DNA of 64,000 bases from Serpula lacrymans var. lacrymans S7.9 (lineage: Eukaryota; Basidiomycota; Agaricomycetes; Boletales; Serpulaceae). Under the pieces are notes generated by a model. The model was given only the letters and a program-made list of their open reading frames with translations, was not told the origin of the DNA and searched no databases. The stretch is taken from contig NW_006763300.1 of assembly GCF_000218685.1 (NCBI RefSeq), positions 1,661,932-1,725,931 of the forward strand, given 5' to 3'. The translations under genes and the position numbers were made by a program. Below, in pieces: positions 34,365-45,753 of the stretch (position 1 is the stretch's first letter; every line of letters starts with the position of its first letter).

Positions 34365-34720
34365 TGTTACGATCACACATTTTCGGACCTTTAAATTTCA
34401 TTCTCCTCTTTAACCTTTTTAGATACAACTCTCTCATGCAGTGAAGCTGGTCACACGGGCTGGGCCCCATGACATCATCAGCCACTGCCTCTATTAACTG
34501 TACAGTACACATGTACAAAATAAACCTGTAGTAGTATATATACCCCAATAGATCCAGGAAACTCCTCAGCGAGTCTTCCTGTTGTTTACCCACAACTAAC
34601 TCGGTCCTCCTACTGAGCTTGCTAGCCTCAGGGACTGCGGTATACAAACCTAGTCACCCATTATTCTTCTTAGAGTTCGGCGTGTGCACCAGAGTATACA
34701 AACTTCTGGGTATTGTTACA
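34365..34720 (+). mobile_element. 3' LTR of E1 (family B, short subtype)
   Basis: Begins TGTTACGATC after the polypurine tract GGAGGGGGG and ends GGGTATTGTTACA, followed by the TCAAA duplication. About nine differences from the 5' LTR, some of them CpG to TpG. Confidence 0.9.
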
Positions 34721-35436
34721 TCAAAACCCTGCAACAAATGGCAGCTATGCTTGCAGAAGATTATGTTGGAGGCTACAAAATCAAATGTATGAAGCAGCGT
34801 CCAGAGTCAGTTCAGGATCAGCAACACAAAAATGGACTGTCATTCAATGTATATTATTTACTTTACGAAGAAATTTCATATGCGATGAACTTTGGGGACA
34901 TTGGACGCGTTGAGGCCTGCCTTGTGTCCTGGATTCCAATATTCAGGGCAACTGGCAAGCATAAATATGCTTCTCATATAATGAACTACCTATTGAATGT
35001 TCATTATAACTATTCTGCTGGCCTTACGTAAGTGTTCTACAACTACACAAGATATGGACAAAACTTACTCAATCAAAACAGACACGCTGTTCAGTACAAT
35101 ATTCTTGTCTTTCCCACTGGAAACCCTGGTAAATTTTGAGGGGTCAACTGGTGTGTTGAACTTTACAACCTCTTCACAAAAGTTCAAAACGGTGGTGAAG
35201 GCTCAAACTACACTGTGAATTCAATATTATCAGAGTCCATATGAATCCAAGTATATAGACCAAACAAGATATGCCCTGGCTGCAAGACCAAACGCATTAT
35301 TCCAGAGCTATTGAACAAGGGTATGGTGTTATTGGACCAGAATGAGATGGATAAGGCAGGTGGAATGGAAGATGAACTATTAGATGAAGAGATACAGGGA
35401 CTAGAAGAAGAGGATGTACTTGCTGAACTTGAGTAA
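34721..35436 (+). pseudogene. DUF6589 protein, 3' part, broken
   Basis: Continues the gene interrupted at 28563. Reads TLQQMAAMLAEDYVGGYKIK, YYLLYEEISYAMNFGDIGRVEACLVSWIPIFRATGKHKYASHIMNYLL (34850-34995), then, with a stop, VNWCVELYNLFTK and GGEGSNYTVNSILSES, ending in an acidic tail with TAA at 35434-35436. These are the later conserved blocks of the family. Several stops and the 6.2-kb insertion show it is not functional. Confidence 0.75.
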
Positions 35437-35739
35437 CAATACAAATATAGGAATCCGACTTTGCACCAGTGACGACTATCCCACTAGAAGGAAAAATAAG
35501 TGCAGTTGTCTTGGGATCACGGATACGCATGATGACGGCCGCAAAACACTGCAATAATGAAGCTCATCAAGAATTTGAGAGCAGCTGCTGTAAAATTTAA
35601 CAGTCATTACCGCCCTCACTGGAGAACAAAGACATACTTACATTCTCCTTATTAGTAGTAGCCAATGAGGAAAGTGAGCGGGAGGGATGATTGACGCAGA
35701 CCTGATTGCAAGCTAGGCAAAAAGATGAGATACACATAG

Positions 35740-37897
35740 AGAAAAATAAGGGAAACATACAATTATGGCCCTTAAGCTTGCAAGTGCTGTACTTATTCTT
35801 TCTGGGAAGGACTGGTGTAGTGTGACTAATAGAGCCAGTGCTGGCGGATGGTTGAAGTGGGGTTGAGGCAAAAGGAGACACAGTAGTGGCAACAGGCCAT
35901 GGGGCATAGCACTGTATTAATGCTATGACTTCTGCACCATACTTCTCTCACTGATGCCACTTTGTTTCCTTCTTCAGCTTGCTCAAAGTCTTAATCTTGC
36001 GGTGATGTGCACATTCAGGATTGTGTATGTTGCAACAGAAGAGGGGTTGAGAGATAGAGATATGGCAGCAAGAACACCCTGTTGGACTATCTGAGACACA
36101 TAAGTGATAGTTGGAATCTGAAAAGTGAGGTGAGAAAGCGAGAACAACAGATATAGCTATGATAGGAACCTGGCTATTCTCACCAGCAGCTTTGTTGTCA
36201 AAATACAGGTCAAACACTTTTCGCCTACACTTTAAGCCTGGCTGCACATCAGCATTAATCATATAATCTAAAACAGGGTCCAATTCTAGTTTACGCTGCT
36301 TAGTCATTGATACTCCCTCTCTCCTTTCAGCCGCTGTTGCACGAAGTGCATCCATCAAATCTGTTTCCTCGTTGTCTTCTGTCTCTACCCCCAACTCCTC
36401 ATTTGTCAAGTCATTGCCTGTACGTTCAGCCATAAAGCCTCAGCTGTAGGTGTTGTGGGCGCCTTTGAGCTTGTTATAATGAATCTTTTGGCTGGTGTGT
36501 TTGGTGTGTTGCTGTTTTTTTTTCCTCTTTTTTGTTTGACTTTTCTCTTTTTTTTTCTTGCGTTCTTCATCAAAACATTCTTTTTCAGCAAATATATCAG
36601 CTGTCCCTTGTAGCATCCAGTTGCAAGCTGCCCAAACAACATGCTGTCGTAGTGTCTCTATTCTCATCTTCACCTTCTGTCCTCATGCAACTCTCCACTG
36701 TATCACGAGAATGATATCTAGTATGTCTATTCCCTTTGTTACAGGACTAGTTAATTGATTACCAATGTTTCAAAAAAAGAGCCTACCATTCCAAACAAAT
36801 CTGTGGTGCAAAAACCCCAAGTCTTACCGGACAACAAGTGCTGGTACTCGGTTTCCTTGAAGTGGGTGGACATTTCAGAGTTAAATTACTTGATTTTATT
36901 TTGTACTTCTGACGGTAAGTGGCTCTGCAAATATATTGTTGCACCAATCACATCTTGAATATTATCAAAGAAAATCAGGAATTTAATCAGTGGAGGGTTG
37001 GAAGGTTTCCAGCCATCAGGTATGAAGAAACCTAAATCGGCATATGTGTGCAGGGGGTACTGTATTTTACAAACTCTAATAGCTATGTTGGGACGGTCAG
37101 TTGAGTGGTGAATAGTGATAAGCTTGTCACTGCGTAAGTGTAACAGCCTACTGACACTTTTTAGTGTGTCTGGCGGGAGTGTGGCCAACATTACAAGGAA
37201 GGGTATATGTGAGGGCAATATATACCATAAACAACCTAGCTCTTGGTACTCTGGTCGGAAATTTCCCCATTTGGTGATACAACAAGCCTTGTTAAAGACA
37301 ACACTGATCAGATGTGAGTTAAAAAGTGGGTCTTGTAGAATCTTTTCAAATTCTCCACCTGCTTTCATCATTTGCTTGGGGTTAATGATGATTGCCCTGT
37401 ACATCATGCTCCTGATGGCCTGCATTCTTCCCCACATATCATTAGTGCTGGCAAGAAAATGGGTCTGTAACACACCCTAAACTTTTCCATAGAGGCCATT
37501 TTTGCATTCACCGCAATTGCATGGATTTTAGCTCTTTTGAGAGAAGTGACATTTTGCTTGCCTAGTAGATTTAATGGGGTAATAATCACTTGAATGCCAT
37601 TAGGATTGAGTAGTAGTGGTATGCTGAATACAAGTGTCTTGCCCATTCCTGTTGCAGCTTTGACAATAATATCATGGCCTCCTGCAATAATTGCCTGTGC
37701 TGCTTCAGCCTGCCAAAGATATGGGTGCCTACCAAGTATTTCTTTTGTGACTTTTCAAATCTTGGCCAATATATAAGTAGTCTTGTGACCACCTGGCCAC
37801 ACTTGCTCAATAAGAACTTGGGCAGTTTCCATATTTGATCCATAAACTCCAGATTTAGCTGGCATGTTGGAAAAATACAATAGATAGAATTTCCCAT
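35740..37897 (-). pseudogene. RecQ-like DEAD/DEAH helicase, broken
   Basis: Minus-strand exons: Q-motif-like PYLWQAEAAQAI and Walker A ATGMGKTLVFSIPLLL (37620-37720), VIITPLNLLGKQN, then FNKACCITKWGNFRPEYQELGCLWYILPSHIPFLVMLATLPP (about 37150-37310; DEAH-type box changed to NKAC), and VSRLLHLRSDKLITIHHSTDRPNI. The second RecA-like domain is short and scrambled (36400-36900). The tail (35948-36433) has LDYMINADVQPGLKCRRKVFDLYFDN and a Cys-rich PTGCSCCHISIS...FCCNIHNPEC zinc motif. A TGA at 35948-35950 is followed by in-sense EKYGAEVIALIQCYAPWP. Helicases of this kind are repeated in many agaricomycete genomes. The loss of motif II and the stop indicate inactivity. Confidence 0.75.
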
Positions 37898-38442
37898 ATT
37901 TGATCTTTGCAGTCATGGGTCACTGTGGCAACTGTTGTTTACTGATGTTAAATTCCAGCCGCTATGAAGAGAGAGCAAGGACAAATGTTGTGCTGATTTT
38001 GAATTTTTATCATATCATATCCAATCATATCTTATCACATCAAATCTTTTGCTTTAGGATTAAGTCCCCCCCTCTCCAAACAGTGGATGGGGAGAAGCCT
38101 GCAAAGCTTGGATATATATCAAAACTAATCATCTTCTGGGGCATTGAGAAATCCAATAAAGTACAACTATTCAACCAAGGCAAATTATTGAACCATTATA
38201 TAGTAAAATGTTATTTATGTGTTTTTTTTACATTGCAGTCTTTTCACTGCACACTGCACAACATTATACTCCAATTTGTGGCTGCAATACTACATCCACT
38301 GTTTGCATTGGGACTTGGTTGTGTAAAAGTTTGGTGCCTTTAATCCCCCACATGATCTATATCTGTTATAGTGCCAGTTACTGTAGAGTTACAAAGCTAG
38401 GTTCATCACAGCACTTTGAGGCCATTGAGCATGTTGTTGTGA
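37898..38442. other. AT-rich sequence, no gene supported
   Basis: A plus-strand open frame at 37900-38343 exists but has no recognisable motif and low complexity. Short ATCATATC repeats lie near 38010-38045. The stretch ends at the E4 LTR. Confidence 0.35.
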
Positions 38443-38871
38443 TGTTACAATAGCATTTTTGGACCTATTTTTCATTTTTCATATTTCGGACTTTTGTGCC
38501 ACATGGCACTTACCATATGGGGATATTACATAAAGCTGAGCACATGGTGAAGTCATATGATTGATTACATGACAGGTCACATGATCAGTCATGTGACATG
38601 ACATCATCAATTAGTAATATAGACAATAACATCATATAGAATACAATGGAACATTACAAATATTTGTATTAACTGTACAGTTCCACATGTATACTAGTAT
38701 ATATACCCTTGCAATAGATATAAACTCCTCAGCAAGTCCTCCTGTTGTATACCAACAACTAACTTGTTCCTACTACCTGACTCTACCAACTCACACTTCA
38801 CTTCACTTCCTTATTATCTCTCTGAGTTTCTATGTGTAAACCAGAGTCTACAAACTTTGGGTATTGCTACA
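38443..38871 (+). mobile_element. 5' LTR of Ty3 element E4 (family B, long subtype)
   Basis: Begins TGTTACAATAGC and ends GGGTATTGCTACA, followed by the family leader (CTAGGACTCACTC). Clearly older than the other family B LTRs. It contains the CATGTGAC-rich segment of the long subtype (38540-38610). Left flank is TGTGA; the partner LTR is not seen in the window. Confidence 0.85.
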
Positions 38872-39436
38872 CTAGGACTCACTCTCATCACTCTCCTGCA
38901 CACTGTGCAAAGCTGGACCAAAGGCTTTAAGTGGAAATTACTATATGCGGCCCTCAGCGTTAAGAGGTGGTTCTGAAAACCTTTTCTTGTCCATACACAG
39001 ATCATTGGGCTTAGTGCCAGACTGTAGTGACTAAAGGTGTTTCCACAGAGCAGGGTGAGCATTCCCACTCAAGGAAACTAGGAAAAACTCGAAACATCTA
39101 CATGGCCCCCAGTGTCAAGGGGAGTACTTAGCTCAGCAGACGGTGTGGAGCCTCTGTTGATTAGATTATATACAAGCGTCTTCTTTGTGTTCCTCTGACC
39201 AGGCCAGGCACTAGCCTCTGCCAGTTTGGAGATGGGTTAACAGCTTAACAAGTGGACCACCCACTAACAACCATTCGGACCAGGGTTTATTACCATTACC
39301 TTTTATATATTTTTCAAATACTGTACGTGTGGGTAGTCGGAGATTGAGATCTGATATCCGACTGGGAAGAGGTAGATCCACAGTATAGCAAGTGGGGACC
39401 CCCAGTTACTTCTTTTTTACTTTACACACAAAACAA

Positions 39437-39852
39437 GTTGTTGCAAGAACAGCCCGTAGTTCTCAATGCCCTCCTTCACAGGATGAGACAACAAATTGTA
39501 GATCTGATGGCACAGCTCGGCGAAATGCAGGCCAACCCCCTTGCACAAGTTGAGTGAAAGTTTGACAAAAAAGTCGAGATTGTTGCTGACCCCGGCAGTT
39601 TCAAGGGAGACAGGGCTAAGTTTGCTGAATGGTGGATAAAGCTCCAAATTTGGATCAAGGCAAATTACAATGCCTTTGAAGACAATTTTGAGCTCTCAAC
39701 TGCAGTCTTGTTGAGACTTAAAGGACCTGTGCCGGTTAATACACCCAAGTCAGACTCCAGGAGTGTTACCAGTCACAGTCGGGCAACTGGCCAAACCTGG
39801 GACAATCTCAAAGTAGAGATTGAAAAATATTTTAAACCACAGGTGGAGCAGG
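39437..39852 (+). pseudogene. E4 gag, N-terminal part
   Basis: Homologous to E1 and E-K gag from the start codon region (the ATG itself is lost) through VADPGSF, FAEWWIKLQIW and the FKPQ-x-E block, with stops and frameshifts. It stops precisely before CATCAGAAAAACACG at 39853. The next gag residues (D-W-A-x-Q-Q-I) are found on the minus strand at 48156 and below. So one gag gene was split by a transposon and the two halves are now in opposite orientation. Confidence 0.85.
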
Positions 39853-39958
39853 CATCAGAAAAACACGATTTATATATAAATGCAATTTATTGCGTTTATA
39901 TGCTATAATAGCAAAAATATCCCTTATATCCATAAATGTGATTCTTGCACAGTCCCTT

Positions 39959-40020
39959 ACTCTAAACTGCATAAAGATCAATAAATATCATCTTTATTGA
40001 TATTTACACAGTTTAGAGTA
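39959..40020. repeat. Subterminal palindrome of the cargo transposon
   Basis: TACTCTAAACTG (39959-39970) and CAGTTTAGAGTA (40009-40020) are perfect inverted repeats, and the DNA between them contains a second imperfect pair (AATATCA / TGATATT), so the whole can fold into a hairpin about 100 bases inside the left terminus. Subterminal repeats are common transposase-binding sites in CACTA-type elements; that role is inferred. Confidence 0.6.
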
Positions 40021-40213
40021 TTGATATATCATCAAAAGTGGTTTATAGCACAGTTGTTAAAACAAAAATGACCTTGCACTTTTTCACTATAGTTTACTCT
40101 AAATGCAATTCTATTGATCCATACTCAATTATATCCAAAGAAAAGCACTAATAAAGCAAATTATATTGATTCTAAATATTTGAAATGCTGCAGCACTATT
40201 GTAATATCTGTAA

Positions 40214-42270
40214 TTATGATTTGGATGCTTTTGCTGCTTCCTCTAAAGCATCAAAATCAAACATAAGCTCAGATACATCAGATTGCCCCACTGTTATACA
40301 ACCATTCCTACAAAAATACTTGAGGTTAAAAAAAAGGTTTGAATGATAATGAATTTGTAGTAAGCTCTTACCAAACATATTCATCAATCTCATCAAATAC
40401 AGCTCCCAAGTATGTAGGAGAACATTTCTAAAATATTTCCAACAACCTCATATGATGATCCCACCTTGTAAAAGTATAATTAGTATAGATTTATGGTGAT
40501 CAAGGTGACGTACCTAGCAGAAAATGCTGTCTCTGAGAATTCTATTATAGTGTTGTTAATAGCACCTAGTAGAGCACATTCAATCTGGTAAATAAATTTG
40601 ATTGTCAGTTTTATTTAAAGAAAGATATGAACACTTACAAAGCATGCTACTAGAGCCAAAGTAGGAAGATTGCGTAGATATGGGTTATTTTTTCTACCAT
40701 ACTTTCTACCTTCACCTTTAGGACCCCACCATTGTGCTTGAAAAAGAATTTTGATGATATCATTCTTCCAAGGTTGGTTTGTGTCAGACGTCTTCTCTTG
40801 TATATTTGCAGTCAGTATAAGTATAACAATAAAGCTCTAAAATAACTCACCTTTAAATCTATGCTGTTATTGATAAAAGCTCCTGAGTTTATGATCCAAT
40901 GGATTGTATCACTTAGTTTGTCCTTGTGGATGTTTTTGATGCCATACGTAGGGGGTACACTGATTTTAGCTTTGGAAATAAGTTCCCCTCTGACCTATGT
41001 AGAACCTTTCCACATCTGTATTTACGGTGATAATCAGTATGGATATATATGAAGAAGTTTAAACTCATGTATTGTAGTACTTGAGACTTGAGGACCTGGT
41101 CATCTTGTATCTCCTTCATTTTGTCCACTAGGCCACTGTCATTCTCTGCTGCTGTGGCTTTGACCAACAAATCCCAGCATATTGATTGACGACTGAGGGG
41201 ATTTGGAAATCCTTTTTCTGTGACTGTAAAAAGTCTCATAGCTTTGTGAGCCAGGCTTGCAATACATTTGTTGTTAGGGCAGGCCATAGAATGAAGCTTT
41301 GGTTTTGCAGTGGAAGATTTTGGAAGAGAAATGATGTTGGGGCTCCATGACACAGTAGATGTAGATGTAGAAACAGTGGGACAATCTGTTCCTCTTACAA
41401 CCTGTAGGCAAGTAAATAAATGTTCTCAAGGTGACAATAGTCTTACCTCATTATCATCCACAACTCTTTTTGGGGAACTCTCCTCCTCCTCCTCCTCCTC
41501 CTCCTCCTCCTCCTCCTCCTCCTCATTATCATCTGATAGAGGCTGTAAAGGAGGTATTACAGAATTATCTTGATCATCACTAGATATTTCTGCAGGACCC
41601 AGAATATGATCTATCATAATTTTGCGATCATCAGCATTGTCATCATTATCATTGTTGTCATTATCATCACCATCCAGACATATTTTCTTGCCATGTAGGT
41701 CATCTCCTTCAGAATCTTCTTCATCAGCCAACATTGCTGCTACTCTCTTACGCGTAGCTGCAAATAGGTATTCAGTTTTTGTGCCCTTAAGAGTAAGATC
41801 ACGTACCAGATTTCTCTGCCTCAGCTTCTGAGGCTAATGCAACCTTTTTTCTTGCTAGAAGAGCCCCAAGCAAATTTTCATCTTCTTTGCTGAGTGTTGT
41901 GGCAGCTGTGGCATTAGGTTTTGCAGAAATAGCCTGAAAATTGTAAATAGTAAGGTATTGGTGTAGAATAAATAAGAAAGACCTGTTTATTTTGACGTGG
42001 CTGGGGCTGTCTAGGCTGAGTTGAAGGAGGTGGTGATGGAGAAGATGCTGTCACTAGATCATTTGCTACACCTCTGCCCCTAGTTCTGAGAGCAGTAACT
42101 TGTTTGGACCGTGTAACTCTAGGCACTGAAGTCCTCAAAAAAAACAAGCAAAAATGGCAAGACCTGAATGCGTTTTCAGCCGAATGGTAATTCATAATAA
42201 ATAAGCAAAAACAAACCATACTGGGACCCACAAAATGACACATTACCTGCGTCCCCTCTATCCCTTCCAA
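40214..42270 (-). CDS. DUF6532-family protein, multi-exon
   Basis: A fungus-specific family of unknown function. Start taken at the ATG at 42270 (MEGIEGTQ, then a splice site). Following exons: basic/Ser-Pro-rich VPRVTRSKQVTALRTRGRG (about 41990-42135), an acidic exon with a 14-Glu run (41426-41734), then the folded part: CPNNKCIASLAHKAMRLF, KGFPNPLSRQSICWDLL, a later exon with KLSDTIQWIINSGAFI (40860-40930), a block with WGPKGEGRKYGRKNNPYLRNLPTLALVACFIECALLGAINN (40560-40740), and a C-terminus QSDVSELMFDFDALEEAAKASKS ending at 40214. The order matches DUF6532 proteins from other basidiomycetes as I remember them. It lies 60 bp downstream of the TET/JBP gene on the same strand and inside the transposon termini. 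Confidence 0.65.
41477..41525 (+). repeat. TCC trinucleotide run encoding poly-Glu
   Basis: About fifteen TCC units; on the minus strand it encodes the Glu run of the DUF6532 protein. The plus-strand poly-Ser frame is a shadow. Confidence 0.85.
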
Positions 42271-42327
42271 AACCTATAAGTCAAAATAAGCAACCCAAAT
42301 AAACTGATATTAAGTTTTAAGCTACAT

Positions 42328-44686
42328 CTACTTAAAGAATGCATTCCTCTCCCAACCATTCCTATTTTCTACCCAATTTCTAAACTGACCATCTGTGTGT
42401 AAGTCAAATAAGGCTCTCTTGCCCTGATAATCTAAATTAAAGTGTGTTGACTCCTTAGATCTGAAAATGGCAAAATCCCCACTCTTCAGCTCAAGAACAA
42501 GTCCCTGCTCATGTAACACAAGAGCACCCTCTGTAAAATCTCCCAGTGGAAGAACAAGGCAAAGGATGTGATCCTTACCATCCCTATGAGTGGTGGTGCT
42601 CACATTAATATTAACAACAAGGATAAAAAAGGAGTGACTGGAGATCCTGGTTTTCCAGGGAGGGTATCAACTATCTTGGCTAGCATAGAGTATTCTTCTG
42701 GTAGGCAGAATTCCATCTAGAAAACACATACATCAGAGAAATTTAGGCATGAAAGAAATAGCAGAAATCTTACAACGTCAGAAATCCATTGGAAAACATC
42801 TGCAAAAGCATCCTGCAAGTTCAAATAAAGCTGCTCATTGTCTGAGCCCTCCTTTGACAAATAAGGGATCATCTGGGTTTTGTTAGTGACGCCTAATTCA
42901 TGTGGGTGCACATCAATAGGTGCCCCATAACCCTTGATCAATGTCTGTATGTGAGTGATATATATATAGAGAGGGGGGGAAACATACCTGAGTCCCATAT
43001 CTGTTCCACCAGGAGAAGTGGAGACATTTGAAAGGTTCATCATTACCCAGAGCGCTGGAGAATACTGGCAACCCATCAAAGCTAGCCTTGAGGTGGGCCA
43101 CTAGAGTTGTCTTCATATGCCTAGGCATTGAATGGCATATGAACACCATCAATGTGTCGTCGTCATTTTGCATATCGATTGCTGGAGGAATAGATGACAT
43201 GGGAATGCGTATATAAACTCCATCCCTTTTGCATCCATTAGGATAAAATGTAGATAGCTGTATATCAAGTATCAGATGAGAAAGGAGCATAGGAAAGTGA
43301 CTGGAACTTACCTTGGCAGACAAATCTTGCATATCTGTGATGGCAGGGGCATTGCATGCTAAGACACGCTCAGATATTGTCCACCAATTGTTTTCTGAGC
43401 TGTTGTGGCTGGCTGGATATGTAATGTTGCATTCTGCAAGGCACTGAAACTTTGTCTTGATCCTGCAAGGGGTTGGGATTGTGTCAATTGCATCATCCAT
43501 TGCATCGTCCATCGTAAAAGGCATCTGGGTGGCCCAAAGAGAGAGCGGTTCTTCCATGCATGGAAGAAGGCACTTCCTCCATGCATGATGTGAGTGTTTG
43601 GGTAAGCAAAACATACTACAATGTAGATAGATATTAGCAGGAATATACTGTAAGTGAAACTGAAGACTTACTTTAGTTCAACAGAATTGAACAGCCTGTC
43701 CGCGTCTTTGAGAGACATACAATCAAAGATTTTCTTGAGGAAAAGACCCGGGAAGGTAAGTGCGAGGGACTGGCCTAGGCGCACAATGGTGGGGATGATT
43801 TGGGCATGGACAAGAGCACCAACACCTTATAAAAAGTGAGTAGCTGCTTGTTGGGGATGGGAGAGGGGTGAGGAGGAGGACAGAGCAACTTACCATCTGT
43901 TCCAGGGTCCCTCAGCACCTTTGCAACCTCCCATGGCACCCTAGAGCCTACCCTACTCAACGTCCAACGCATGTCAAGGCCAGCAATGAGGACAAGAGAG
44001 TAGATTGACCCACCGGCAGTGATTTGCATGTACTTCCAGCCGGTTGAGACCCACTGGTAGAATGCATGCTCAGTGGGACATCCAGCAAGGCCCTTTACCT
44101 TGCCATCATAAAGGCCCTTGAGGATTTGGTAAGGACCTGCAGCACTTAGCAGGCTCAAGTTTGTGTAAGCGTGTACATTCAAAATGTAATTATAACATTG
44201 CACTTACCTGTGAGTCTTCACAGCAAGATTAATCTTGCTCACCATCATCATGAAAGACACGCCTACCTCATGGCTAATCAAACGAGAGCAGAGCAAAACA
44301 GTGTCCTCCGAATGATTGAACCCAGATCCCTGCCAAGTCCCACAGGAAATAAAGGCCTTGATATCATTGATCCATCGAGCAAGACTGAGGGAAATTGAGT
44401 TGAAATGAGCTGTGGCCATGGTGGAAATAATGGCATCCGAAGATGCAGTTGAGGTATGTGCAACATTCCTGCCAATTTTCCATCTGCTACCGGCTACTAA
44501 AGCCACACCATTTCTAGGGCATCTGTGCTGGGGTAGCGGCCTATCTCCATCCGGTCCTTGCAATTGAATGGGAGGTCCGGCATCCAGTGAGAGAAGATCT
44601 TGGAGTCTTCTTTTTAGCTGCATGTTTTGATCCTGGCTACTCTCTAGACAGGTTAGGATAATATTAACATCTTGGTAGGATAGCAA
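42328..44686 (-). CDS. TET/JBP-type 2OG-Fe(II) dioxygenase
   Basis: TET/JBP enzymes oxidise methylpyrimidines in DNA and are expanded and transposon-linked in basidiomycetes (Iyer, Zhang and Aravind's work on KDZ elements). Proposed start ATG at 44686. N-terminal exons have a coiled LESSQDQNMQLKRRLQDLL and YQWVSTGWKYMQITAGGSIYSLVLIAG (about 44000-44110), then LFLKKIFDCMSLKDADRLFNSVE (about 43670-43760). The 42913-43614 frame leads to LHFSWWNRYGTQ, followed by APIDVHPHELGV and KTQMIPYLSKEGSDNEQLY. The catalytic core (42330-42603) has HRDGKD (HxD iron ligands), LVLPLGDFTEGALVLHE, LKSGDFAIFRSKESTHFN (second His) and RALFDLHTDGQF (Arg that grips 2-oxoglutarate), ending NGWERNAFFK. All key residues look present. 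Short introns give the frame changes. It is divergent from the FunK1 gene. Confidence 0.8.
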
Positions 44687-45377
44687 AACTTCGAAGATTT
44701 AGCGTGAGTCTTGCATTTTGAGACTTTTTGCTGAGAGGTTCTCTGGCACTGTGTGACACGATGTGGCCCTACCCACCGCATGTTGTGGACAACATTCTCA
44801 CGCCCATTTTACAACCTTGCTGCAGTCAAATCACGCTATTTCTGCAAAGTTTGAGCATAGTTCTGGAGCCCTGGTCCTGGTCTATACAATGATCAGCTAT
44901 TCCTGATGGTATTATGAAAGGAATGGGACCAGAAATACGAACCTATTAATGGTTATCAGAGGTAGAAGTGACTAATATATCTTACTCACTCAGGAAACTG
45001 CAGACACCCCTCAACCCCTTCACGCTGACTTGCACACATTACTAACATTCTACTTGACAGATTTCTCTCTGTTTTCCAATGCAATCACTTGATGAATCCA
45101 GCCAGACATGTGCATGACGCCCTATTCTGCATGTGGGAAAATTTTACTTACCCAATTTGTGGTTGGGACATGGCCATTGTAACACTGGACTTCCAGCCAA
45201 TTCCCAAGCTTCACAAATAAATCTGAGCTACAGATACAGGGTAAGCCTCTCATTTTGCACTGAAAGGTTACTAGTTGATTGAAGGAGAAATAGTTGACAT
45301 CTTTTGTATGGCCACATAATCTGAATAAAATTGCAACTCACAAGGCGATGGATATTGAAATTCACAAAGAGTGAAGT
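44687..45377. promoter_or_regulatory. Probable bidirectional promoter region between TET/JBP and FunK1
   Basis: About 690 bases between two divergently transcribed cargo genes, without coding sense. It should hold both promoters. I see no specific motif I can name. Confidence 0.4.
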
Positions 45378-45753
45378 GTGCATAGCTATTCCAACTTACA
45401 AGTCATGGATTTTGACCACATATTCAAGTCACCACCTATGCCACTCTGGGCCAATTCAAATGATGTGATCTATAATTTCATTGATTGTCACAAAAAAAAA
45501 GGTCAATATTACAACTCAAAGGATTACCTTTACATGTTCCTTTCTGTGCAGCTCCAAAAACCCCACGAGATCCCAGATGTATCCTACCTTTTGAAACAAT
45601 GGATAGAAGATGGCCAATTTCTTGAGGCATTTGCCAGCGAGCTAGATTCTCATGCTATTGATACTGCGACATGGCATGCTCACGCTCACGCTCAGTCAAA
45701 GACACCACAGCCAACTTACTCACCATCCCAGACCATGCAAGAATGGATCCTTG
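45378..45753 (+). pseudogene. FunK1-type protein kinase, 5' part
   Basis: The plus-strand frame from MHSYSNLQVMDFDHIFKSPP to SPSQTMQEWIL continues, after removal of one CCTTG copy, into AQDTRLSDSLLKETVASIV on the minus strand at 54905 and below. The joining codon works only if the target duplication is counted once. So this is the first exon of a kinase gene split by the Ty3 element E-K and then separated by an inversion. The LTR at 45754 directly follows. Confidence 0.7.

Larger units (their letters stand above)
28564..34720 (+). mobile_element. Ty3 element E1 with internal inverted repeat, TSD TCAAA
   Basis: Complete insertion of 6157 bp bounded by 356-bp family B LTRs and perfect TCAAA duplications (28559-28563 and 34721-34725). 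Inside, the order is abnormal: leader, gag (+), then a reverse-oriented LTR plus 3' pol (30531 to about 31877), then protease and RT (+), then integrase, chromodomain and 3' LTR (+). The reverse block is a near-copy of about 33380-34720, making a 1.34-kb inverted repeat around a 1.5-kb centre. The two outer LTRs differ at roughly nine positions. Confidence 0.9.
39853..45753 (+). mobile_element. Cargo transposon, left segment (terminus, DUF6532, TET/JBP, FunK1 5' part)
   Basis: Left terminus CATCAGAAAAACACGATT lies exactly at the break in E4 gag. The other gag half (48156 downward) is bordered by CATCAGGAAAACATGATT, 16 of 18 identical, so the two are terminal inverted repeats of one element. 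When the inversion of about 46724-59980 is undone, this segment joins the right segment through the FunK1 gene. Total reconstructed length without nested insertions is about 12.3 kb. Cargo genes on this side: DUF6532 (-), TET/JBP dioxygenase (-) and the first exon of a FunK1-type kinase (+). Confidence 0.75.

Noticed and set aside
37900..38343. 147-codon plus-strand ORF
   Set aside because: No motif, low complexity, AT-rich; no support as a gene.
41310..41573. Plus-strand poly-Ser ORF
   Set aside because: Shadow of the poly-Glu run in the minus-strand DUF6532 exon.
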